In this document: positions 35,729 through 46,471 of the stretch, one piece after another | How the letters are laid out: each line of letters opens with the position of its first letter | How positions within the stretch are numbered: position 1 is the first letter of the stretch | Source: Triticum aestivum | Taxonomy: Eukaryota > Streptophyta > Magnoliopsida > Poales > Poaceae | Assembly: GCF_018294505.1 (NCBI RefSeq) | Contig: NC_057801.1 | Span: 429,130,619 to 429,194,618 of the forward strand | DNA length: 64,000 nucleotides | Direction: 5' to 3' | Made by a program: the position numbers and the translations under genes | Notes under the pieces: generated by a model | What the model was told of the DNA's origin: nothing | What the model saw: only the letters and a program-made list of their open reading frames with translations | Databases searched by the model: none

Positions 35729-36944
35729 TGAAAGAAATATGCCCTAGAGGCAATAATAAAGTTATTATTTATTTCCTTATTTCATGATAAATGTTTATTA
35801 TTCATGCTAGAATTGTATTAACCAGAAACTTAGTACATGTGTGAATACATAGACAAAACATAATGTCCCTAGTATGCCTCTACTTGACTAGCTCGTTAAT
35901 CAAAGATGGTTATGTTTCCTAACCACAGACATGTGTTGTCATTTGATAAACGGGATCACATCATTAGGAGAATGATGTGATGGACATGACCCATCCGTTA
36001 GCTTAGCATTATGATCGTTACTGTTTCATTGCTACTGCTTTCTTCATGACTTGTACATGTTCCTCAGACTATGAGATTATGCAACTCCTGAATACCGGAG
36101 GAACACCTTGTGTGCTATCAAACGTCACAACGTAAATGGGTGATTATAAAGATGCTCTACAGGTGTCTCCGAAGGTGTTTGTTGGGTTGGCATAGATCAA
36201 GATTAGGATTTTGTCACTCCATGTTTCGGAGAGGTATCTCTGGGCCCTCTCGGTAATGCTCATCACTATAAGCCTTGCAAGCAATGTGACTAAAGTTAGT
36301 TATGGGATGAAGCATTACAAAATGAGTAAAGATACTTTCCTGTAACAAGATTGAACTAGGTATGAAGATACCGACAATCGAATCTCGGGCAAGTAACATA
36401 CTGATGACAAAGGGAACAACGTATGTTGTTATGCAGTTTGACCGATAAAGATCTTCGTAGAATATGTAGGAGTCAATATGAGCATCCAGGTTCCGCTATT
36501 TGTTATTGATCGGAGATGTGTCTCGGTCATGTCTACATAGTTCTCGAACCCATAGGGTCCACACGCTTAACGTTCGATGACGATTTGTATTATGAGTTAT
36601 GTGTTTTGGTGACCGAAGTTTGTTTGGAGTCCAGGATGAGATCACGGACATGACGAGGAGTCTCAAAATGGTCGAGACATAAATATTGATATATTGGACC
36701 ATGTTATTCGAACACCGGAAGTGTTCCGGGTAGTTTCGGGTAAAAATGGAGTGCCGGAGGGGTTACCGGAACCCCCGGGGGAACTAATGGGCCACCATGG
36801 GCCTTAGTGGAGAGAGAGGAGGGCCGCCAGGGCAGGCCGCACCTCCCCTTAGCAGTCCGAATTGGACAAGGGAAAGGGGGGCGGCGCCCCCTTTCCTACT
36901 CCCTCTCCCTCTCCTTCCTTCCCCCTCTCTTCCTTGTAGAGGAA

Positions 36945-36973
36945 TCCTACTAGGACTAGTAGTCCTAGTAGGA
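36945..36973. repeat. Perfect hairpin upstream of the E 5' LTR TATA box
   Basis: Arms TCCTACTAGGACT / AGTCCTAGTAGGA (13 bp) surround the loop AGT, 51 bp before TTTATATA. The sequence differs from A/B and D but the position is the same. Confidence 0.9.
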
Positions 36974-39900
36974 CTCCCTCTCCTTGGGCGTGCCCCATAG
37001 GTCCAGTCGCCCTTCCCCTCCCTTGTTTATATACGGGGGCAAGGGGGCACCCTAGGACACACCAAGTTTTGCCTTAGTCGTGTGCGGTGCCCTCTCCACA
37101 GTTACACACCTCGATCATATCACCATAGTGCTTAGGCGAAGCCCTGCATCGGTACATCATCATCACCGTCACCATGTCGTCGTGCTGACGGAACTCAACC
37201 TCGTCCTCAACTAGATCAAGAGCACGAGGGACGTCATCGAGCTGAATGTATGCTGAACGCGGAGGTGTCATACGTTCGTTACTTGGATCGGTTGGATCGC
37301 GAAGAAGTTCGACTACATCAACCGCATTACTAAAACGCTTTCACTTTCTGTCTACGAGGGTATGTGGACACACTCTCCCCTCTCGTTTCTATGCATCTCC
37401 TAGACAGATCTTGCGCGATCGTAGGAATTTTTTTAAATTACAATGTTCCCCAAAAGTGGCATCCGAGCCAGGTCTATGCGTAGATGTTTTATGCGCGAGT
37501 AGAACACAAAGAGTTGTGGGCGATAATAGTCATACTGCTTACCACCAACGTCTTACTTTGATTCGGCAATATTGTTGGATGAAGCGGCCCGGACCGACAT
37601 TACATGATCGCGTTCATGATACTGGTTCTACCAACGTGCTTTTGCACATAGGTAGCTGGCGGGTGTCTGTTTCTCCAACTTTAGTTGAACCGAGTTTGAC
37701 TACGGCCGATCCTTGTTGAATGTTAAAACAGCACACTTGATGAAAAATCATTGTGGTTTTGATGCGTAGGTAAGAACGGTTCTTGCTAGAAGCCCGTAGC
37801 GGCCATGTAAAACTTGCAACAACAAAGTAGAGGACATCTAACTTGTTTTTGCAGTGCTTGCTATGATGTGATGTGATATGGTCAAGACATGATGTGATAT
37901 AAATTGTTGTATCAGATGATCATGTTTTGTAATAGAGTTATCGGCAACTGGTAGGAGCCATATGGTTGTCGCTTTATTATATGCAATGCAATCGCCATGT
38001 AATTGTTTTACTTTATCACTAAGTGGTAGCGATAGTCGTACAAGCAATAGTAGGCGAGAAAACAACGATGCTACGATGGAGATCAAGGTGTCGCGCTGGT
38101 GACGATGGAGATCATGATGATGCTTCGATGATGGAGATCATGAGCACAAGATGATGATGGCCATATCATGTCACATTTTTTGATTGCATGTGATGTTTAT
38201 CTTTTATGTATTTTATTTTGCTTAGTACGGCGGTAGCATTATAAGATGATCCCTTGCTAAATTTCAAGGTATAAGTGTTCTCCCTGAGTATGCACTGTTG
38301 CTACAGTTCGTCGTGCCGAGACACCACATGATGATCGAGTGTAATAAGCTCTACGTCCACATACAACGGGTGCAAGCCAGTTTTGCACACGCAGAATACT
38401 TGGGTTAAACTTCACGAGCCTAGCATATGCAGATATGGCCTCGGAACACTGAGATCGAAAGGTCAAACGTGAATCATATAGTAGATATGATCAACATAGT
38501 GATGTTCACCATTGAAAGCTACTCCATCTCACATGATGATCGAACATGGTTTAGTTGATTTGGATCATGTGATCATTTAGATGACTAGAGGGATGTCTAT
38601 CTAAGTGGGAGTTCTTAAGTAATATGATTAATTAAACTTTAATTTATCATGAACTTAGTCCTGATAGTTATTTTGCATGTCTATGTTATTGTAGATCAAT
38701 GGCCCGTGCTACCGTTCTTTTGTATTTTAATGCGTTCCTAGAGAAAGCTAAGTTGAAAGATGATGGTAGCAACTACACGGACTGGGTCCGTAACTTGAGG
38801 ATTATCCTCATTGCTGCACAGAAGAATTACGTCCTGGAAGCACCGCTAGGTGCTAGGCCTACTGCAAACGCTACTGATGACGTTAAGAACATCTGGCAGA
38901 GGAAAGCTGATGACTACTCGATAGTTCAGTGTGCCATGTTTTATGGCTTAGAATCGGGACTTCAAAGACGTTTTGAACGTCATGGGGCATATGAGATGTT
39001 CCAAGAGTTGAAGTTAATATTTCAAGCAAATGCCCGAGTTGAGAGATATGAAGTCTCCAAAAAGTTCTATAGCTGCAAAATGGAGGAGAATAGTTCTGTC
39101 AGTGAACACATACTCAGAACGTCTGGGTACAATAACCACCCGACTCAGCTGGGAGTTAATCTTCCTGATGATAGTGTCATTAAAAGAGTTCTTCAATCAC
39201 TGCCACCAAACTATAAAGGCTTCATGATGAACTATAATATGCAAGGGATGAACAAGACAATTCCCGAGCTCTTCACAATGTTAAAGGCTGCAGAGGTAGA
39301 AATCAAAAAGGAGCATCAAGTGTTGATGGTCAACAAGACCACTAGTTTCAAGAAAAAAGGCAAAGGGAAGAAGGGGAAGTTCAATAAGAACGGCAAGAAA
39401 GTTGTTGCTCAGGAGAACAAACCCAAGTCTGGACCTAAGCCTGAAACTGAGTGCTTCTAGTGCAAAGGGACTGGTCACTGGAAGCGGAACTGCCCCAAGT
39501 ATTTGGCGGATAAGAAAGATGGCAAAGTGAAAGGTATATTTGATATACATGTTATTGATGTGTACCTTACTAATGCTCATAGTAGCGTCTGGGTATTTGA
39601 TACTGGTTTTGTTGCTCATATTTGCAACTCAAAACAAGGGCTACGGATTAAACGAGGATCAGCTAAGGACGAGGTGACGATGCACGTGGGAAATGGTTCC
39701 AAGGTCGATGTGATCATCGTCGGCACGCTACCTCTACATCTACCTTCGGGATTAGTTTTTGACCTGAATAATTGTTATTTGGTGCCAGTGTTGAGCATGA
39801 ACATTATATCTGGATCTTGTTTGATGCGAGACAGTTATTCATTTAAAATCAGAGAATAATGGTTTTTTTATTTATATGAGTAATATCTTTTATGGTCATG

Positions 39901-40752
39901 CACCCTTGCTGAGTGGTCTAGTTTTGTTGAATCTCGGTCGTGATGATACACATGTTCATAATACTGAAGCCAAAAGATGCAAAGTTGATAATGATAGTGC
40001 AACTTATTTGTGGCACTGCCGTTTAGGTCATATCGGTGTAAAGCGCATGAAGAAACTCCATGCTGATGGGATTTTGGAATCACTTGATTATGAATCACTT
40101 GGTGCTTGCGAACCGTGCCTCATGGCAAGATGACCAAAACTCCGTTCTCCAAAACAATGGAACGAGCTACTGACTTATTGGAAATAATACATACCGATGT
40201 ATGCAGTACAATGAGTGTTGAGGCTCGTGGCGGGTATCGTTATTTTCTTACGTCCACAGATGATTTAAGCAAATATGGTTATATCTACTTAATGAGGCAT
40301 AAGTGTGAAACATTTGAAAAGTTCAAAGAATTTCAGAGTGAAGTGGAAAATCATTGTAACAAGAAAATAAAATTTCTATGATCTGATCGTGGAGGTGAAT
40401 ATTTGAGTTACGAGTTTGGTCTTCATTTGAAACAATGTGGAATATTTTCACAACTTACGCCACCTGGAACACCACAGCGAAATGGTGTGTCCGAACGTCG
40501 TAAATGTACTTTATTGGATATGGTCCGATCTATGATGTCTCTTACTGATTTACCACTATCATTTTGGGATTATGCTTTAGAGACAATTGCATTCACTTTA
40601 AATAGGGCACCATCAAAATCCGTTGAGACGACGCCTTATGAACTGTGGTTTGGCAAGAAACCAAAGTTGTCGTTTCTTAAAGTTTGGGGCTGTAATGCTT
40701 ATGTGAAAAAGCTTCAACCTGATAAGCTCGAACCCAAATCGGAGAAGTGCGT

Positions 40753-42329
40753 TGATAGGTCTACAACGTATCTATAATTTTTGATTGTTCCATGATATTA
40801 TGTTATCTATTTTGGATGTTTAATGGGCTTTAATATGCTCTTTTATATTATTTTTGGGACTAACCTATTAACCGAAGGCCCAGTGCCAGTTTCTGTTTTT
40901 TTGTGCCTATTTTAGAGTTTTGTAGAAAAGGAATACCAAACGGAATGAAACCTTTGTGATGATCTTTCTTGGACCGAAAGAAAACAAGAAGACTTGGAGA
41001 TGAAGTCGGAGATGTAACGAGGAAGCCACGACGCAGGAGGGTGTGCCCAGGGGGGTAGGTGCGCCCCCACCCTCATGGGCCCCTCGTAGCTCCACCGACC
41101 TAGCTCTTTCGCCTATATATACTCTTATACCCTAAAAACATCAAGGGGATCCACGAAACCACTTTTCCACCGCCGCAACCTTTTGTACCCGTGAGATCCC
41201 ATCTTGGGGCCTTTTCCGGCGATCTGTCGAAGGGGGATTCGATCATGGAGGGCTTCTACATCAACACCATTACCTCTCCGATGAAGCATGAGTAGTTTAC
41301 CACAGACCTTCGGGTCCATAGTTATTAGCTAGATGGCTTCTTCTCTCTCTTTGATTCTCAATACAAAGTTCTCCTCGATGTTCTTGGAGATCTATTCGAT
41401 GTAATATTCTTTTGTGGTGTGTTTGCCGAGATCCAATGAATTGTGGATTTATGATCAAGATTATCTATGAATATTACTTGGTTCTTATCTGAATTCTTAT
41501 ATGCCTGATTTGATATCTTTGCAAGTCTCTTCGAATTATTGGTTTAGTTTGGCCTACTAGATTGATCTTTCTTGCCATGGGAGAAGTGCTTAGCTTTGGG
41601 TTCAATCTTGTGGTGTCCTTTCCTAGTGACAGTAGGGGCAGCAAGGCATGTATTGTATTGTTGCCATTGAGGATAAAAAGATGGGGTTTATATCATATTG
41701 CTTGAGTTTATCCCTCTACACCATGACATCTTGCTTAATGTGTTACTCCGTTCTTTATGAACTTAATACTCTAGATGCATGCTGGATAGCGGTCGATGTG
41801 TGGAGTAATAGTAGTAGATGCAGGCAGGAGTCGGTCTACTTGACACGGACGTGATGCCTATGTTCATGATCATTGCCTTAGATGTCATCATAATTATGCG
41901 CTTTTCTATCAATTGCTCGGCAGTAATTTGTTCACCCACCATAATATATGCTATCTCGAGAGAAGCCACTAGTGAAACCTATGGCCCCCCGGTCTCTTTA
42001 CCATATTATTTAATCTCATTTACATCTTGCTAGTTTCCGGTCTACTATTTTGCAATCTTTACTTTCCAATCTATAAACCAAAAATACCAAAAATATTTAC
42101 TTTATTATCTCTAGATCTCACTTTTGCGAGTGACCGTGAAGGGATTGACAACCCCTTTATCGCATTGGTTGCAAGTTCTTGATTGTTTGTGCAGGTATTC
42201 GGTGACTTGTTCGTCGTCTCCTACTGGATTGATACCTCGGTTCTCAAAACTGAGGGAAATACTTACGCTACTTTGTTGCATCACCCTTTCCTCTTCAAGG
42301 GAAAACCAACGCAAGCTCAAGAGATAGCA
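40753..42329 (+). mobile_element. Solo Gypsy LTR (Sabrina-like) in the E integrase
   Basis: A 1577-bp LTR runs from TGATAGGTCTACAACGTATC to CAAGAGATAGCA. Flanks TGCGT (40748-40752) and TGTGT (42330-42334) are a 5-bp duplication with one transition. Removing it restores KCVFIRYPKE of the Copia integrase/RT linker. The TATA is near 41113. Confidence 0.9.
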
Positions 42330-43896
42330 TGTGTATTCATAAGATACCCAAAGGAAACTGTTGGGTACACCTTCTATCACAAATCTGAAGGCAAGATATT
42401 CGTTGCTCAGAATGGATCCTTTCTAGAGAAGGAGTTTCTCTCGAAAGAAGTGAGTGGGAGGAAAGTAGAACTTGACAAGGTAATTGTTCCTTCTCCCGAA
42501 TTGGAAAGTAGTTCATCGCAGAAATCAGTTCCAGGGATTCCTACACTAATTAGTGAGGAAGCTAATGATGATGATCATGAAACTTTAGATGAAGTTACTA
42601 CAGAACCTCGTAGGTCTTCCAGAGTATGATCCGCACAAGAGTGGTACGGCAATCCTGTTATGGAAGTCATGTTACTAGAGCATGGTGAACCTACGAACTA
42701 TGAGGAAGCGATGATGAGCCCAGATTCTGTGAAATGCCTTGATGCCATGAAATTTGAGATGGGATCCATGTATGAGAACAAAGTATGGACTTTGATGGAT
42801 TTTCCCAATGATCGGCAAGCCATAGAAAATAAATGGATCTTCAAGAAGAAGACTGACGCTAACGATAATGTTACTGTCGACAAAGCTCGACTTATTGCGA
42901 AAGGTTTTCGACAAGTTCAAGGAGTTGACTATGATGAGACTTTCTCACCCATAGCGATGCTTAAGTCTGTTCGAATCATGTTAGAAATTGCCGCATTTTA
43001 TGATTATGAAATTTGGCAGTTGGATGTCAAAACTGCATTCCTGAATGGATTTCTGGAAGAAGAGTTGTATATGATGCAACCAGAAGGTTTTGTCGATCCA
43101 AAGGGTGATAACAAAGTGTGCAAGCTCCAACGGTCCATTTATGGACTGGTGCAAGCCTCTTGGAGTTGGAATAAATGCTTTGATAGTTTGATCAAAGCAT
43201 ATGGTTTTATACAGACTTTTGGAGAAGCCTGTATTTACAAGGAAGTAGTGGGAGCTCTGTGGCATTTCTAATATTATGTGTGGATGACATATTGTTGATT
43301 GGAAATGATATAGAATTTCCGGATAGCATAAAGGGATACTTGAATAAGAGTTTTTCAATGAAAGACCTCGGTGAAGCTGCTTACATATTGGGCATCAAGA
43401 TCTATAGAGATAGATCAAGATGCTTAATTGGACTTTCAAAGCACATACCTTGATAAAGTTTTGAAGAAGTTAAAAATGGATAAGTCAAAGAAAGGGTTCT
43501 TGCCTGTGTTACAAGGTGTGAAGTTGAGTCAGACTCAATCCCCGACCACTGCAGAAGATAGAGAGAAAATGAAAGTCATTCCCTAGGCTTCAGCCATAGG
43601 TTCTATCATGTATGCAATGCTATGTACCAGACCTAAAGTTTGCCTTGCTATAAGTATAGCAGGGAGGTACCAAAGTAATCCCGGAGTGGAGCGCTGGACA
43701 ACGGTCAAGAACATCCTGAAATACCTGAAAAGGACTAAGGATATATTTCTTGTTTATGGAGGTGACAAAGAGCTTGTCGTAAACGGTTACGTCGATGCAA
43801 GCTTTCACACTGCTCCGGATGACTCTAAGTCGCAATCCGGATACGTGTTTTATTGAATGGTGGAGCTGCCAGTTGGTGCAGTTCCAAGCAAATCAT

Positions 43897-45436
43897 TGCT
43901 ACCTCTTGAGCATGCGTTGGTTTTCCCTTGAAGAGGAAAGGGTGATGCAGCAAAGTAGCATAAGTATTTCCCCCCAGTTTTTGAGAACCAAGGTATCAAT
44001 CCAGTAGGAGGATACACTCAAATCCCTAGTACCTGCACAAACAAATAAGAACCTTGCAACCAACGCGATAAAGGGATTGTCAATTCCTTCACGGCCACTT
44101 GCAAAAGTGAGATCTGATAGAGATAATAAGATAAATATTTTTGGTATTTTTATGATACATATTGAAAATTAAAGATTGCAAGATAAAATAGATCGGAAAC
44201 TTATATGATGGAAAATAGACCCGGGGGGCATAGGTTTCACTAGTGGCCTGTCTCAAGATAGCATAAGTATTACGGTGGGTGAACAAATTACTGTCGAGCA
44301 ATTGATAGAAAAGTGCATAGTTATGAGAATATCTAGGCATGATCATGTATATAGGCATCACATCCGCGACAAGTAGATCGAAACGATTCTGCATCTACTA
44401 CTATTACTCCACACATCGACCGCTATCCAGCATGCATCTAGGGTATTAAGTTCATAAGAACAAAGTAAGGCATTAGGCAAGATGACATGATGTAGAGGGA
44501 TAAACTCAAGCAATATGATATAAACCCCATCTTTTTATCCTCGATGGCAACAATACAATACGTGCCTTGCTGCCCCTGCTGTCACTGGGAAAGGACACCG
44601 CAAGATTGAACCCAAAGCTAAGTACTTCTCCCATTGCAAGAAAGATCAATCTAGTAGGCCAAACCAAACTGATAATTCGAAGAGACTTGCAAAGATAACA
44701 AATCATACATAAAAGAATTCAGAGGAGATTCAAATATTGTTCATAGATAATCTTGATCATAAACCCACAATTCATCGGACCTCAACAAACACACCGCAAA
44801 AAGTATTACATCGAATAGATCTCCAAGAAGATCGAGGAGAACTTTGTATTGAGATCCAAAGAGAGAGAGAAGAAGCCATCTAGCTAATAAATATAGACCC
44901 GAAGGTCTGAGGTAAACTACTCACACTTCATCGGAGAGGCTATGGTGTTGATGTAGAAGCCCTCCATGATCGATTCCCCCTCCGGTGGAGCGCCGGAAAA
45001 GGCCCCAAGATGGGATCTCACGGGTACAGAAGGTTGTGGCGGTGGAAATAGGGTTTCGTGGTGCTCTCGGATGTTTTTAGGGTATATGAGTATATATAGG
45101 CAAAAGAAGTCAGGGGAGCCACGAGGGTGGGGGCGCGCCCTCCTGCCTCATGGCTGCCTCGTTGCTTCCTTGACGTCCACTCCAAGTCTCCTGGATTGCG
45201 TTTGTTCCAAAAATGATTCTCCCGAAGTTTTCATTCCGTTTGGACTCCATTTGATACTCCTTTTCTGCAAAACACTAAAGTAGGCAAAAAAAACAACAAT
45301 TTGCACTGGGCCTCCGGTTAATAGGTTAGTCCCAAAAATAATATAAAAGTGTATAATAAAGCACATTAGACATCCAAAACAGATAATATAATAGCATGGA
45401 ACAATCAAAAATTATAGATACGTTGGAGATGTATCA
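43897..45436 (-). mobile_element. Solo Gypsy LTR (Sabrina-like, reverse) in the E RNase H
   Basis: A 1540-bp LTR of the same family as 40753-42329, on the opposite strand. It runs from TGCTACCTCTTGAGCATGCG to GATACGTTGGAGATGTATCA. Flanks ATCAT / ATCGT differ by one transition. Removal rejoins RNase H between SKQ and STCEAEY. Confidence 0.9.
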
Positions 45437-46430
45437 ATCGTCGTGGTGGGATCTACGTGTGAAGCGGAGTACATAGCTGCTTCGGAAGCAGCAAATGAAG
45501 GAGTCTGGATGAAGGAGTTCATATCCGATCTAGGTGTCATACCTAGTGCATCGGGTCCAATGAAAATCTTTTGTGACAATACTGGTGCAATTGCCTTGGC
45601 GAAGGAATCCAGATTTCACAAGAGAACCAAGCACATCAAGAGAGGCTTCAATTCCATCCATCATCAAGTGTCGGAGGGAGACATAGAGATTTGCAAGATA
45701 CATACAGATCTGAATGTTGCAGACCCGTTGACTAAGCCTCTTCCACGAGCAACATGATCAACACCAAAACTCCATGGGTGTTAGAGTCATTACTTTGTAA
45801 TCTAGATTACTGACTCTAGTGCAAGTGGGAGGCTGAAGGAAATATGCCCTAGAGGCAATAATAAAGTTATTATTTATTTCCTTATTTCATGATAAATTTT
45901 TATTATTCATGCTAGAATTGTATTAACCAGAAACTTAGTACATGTGTGAATACATAGAAAAAACATAATGTCCCTAGTATGCCTCTACTTGACTAGCTCG
46001 TTAATCAAAGATGGTTATGTTTCCTAACCATAGACATGTGTTGTCATTTGATAAACGGGATCACATTATTAGGAGAATGATGTGGTGGACATGACCCATC
46101 CGTTAGCTTAGCACTATGATCGTTACAGTTTCATTGCTACTACTTTCTTCATGACTTATACATGTTCCTTAGACTATGAGATTATGCAACTCCCGTATGC
46201 CGGAGGAACACCTTATGTGCTATCAAACGTCACAACATAAATGGGTGATTATAAAGATGCTCTACAGGTGTCTCCGAAGGTGTTTGTTGGGTTGGCATAG
46301 ATCAAGATTAGGATTTTGTCACTCCGTGTTTCGGAGAGGTATCTCTGGGATTTCTCGGTAATGCTCATCACTATAAGCCTTGCAAGCAATGTGACTAATG
46401 AGTTAGTTATGGGATGAAGCATTACAGAAC

Positions 46431-46471
46431 TATGGACCCGAAGGTCTTAAGTAAACTACTCACACTTCATC
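46431..46471 (-). mobile_element. 41-bp Sabrina-like LTR sliver at the duplication joint
   Basis: It is identical in position and nearly in sequence to 48793-48833 (TATGGACCCGAAGGTCTTAA...CTTCATCG). It ends at the joint with D LTR sequence, sharing CGA at the breakpoint. Confidence 0.85.

Larger units (their letters stand above)
38699..45757 (+). pseudogene. Copia gag-pol of element E (lightly broken)
   Basis: Gag (38699-39460) is open for 253 codons (MARATVLLYFNAFLEKAKLK) up to a TAG inside the zinc knuckle (CF*CKGTGHWKRNC). Protease with DTG follows (39503-39859). GAG-pre-integrase and integrase run 39876-40752, with a 1-bp frameshift near 40125. After the first solo LTR the frame resumes (42330-42629), then RT (42660-43453) with LDVKTAFLNGFLEEELYMMQ and a CVDD catalytic motif. 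RNase H (43608-43896) is split by the second solo LTR and completed at 45437-45757 (STCEAEYIAASEAANEGVW, ending DPLTKPLPRAT). There are far fewer defects than in element B, which suggests a younger element. It cannot encode a full polyprotein. Confidence 0.92.
35729..46430 (+). mobile_element. Copia element E (3' LTR truncated, hosts two solo LTRs)
   Basis: The 5' LTR is 35729-37455 (1727 bp, end CCCCAAAA instead of CCCCAACA), with PBS TGGCATCCGAGCC at 37457. The interior holds gag-pol (38699-45757), interrupted by solo Sabrina-like LTRs at 40753-42329 and 43897-45436. The polypurine tract GCAAGTGGGAGGC precedes the 3' LTR at 45834, of which only the first 597 bp remain. At about 46430 it joins, without a transposon end, the middle of a reverse Sabrina-like LTR. 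E inserted into the leader of D. The TATA is TTTATATA at 37025. Confidence 0.93.
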
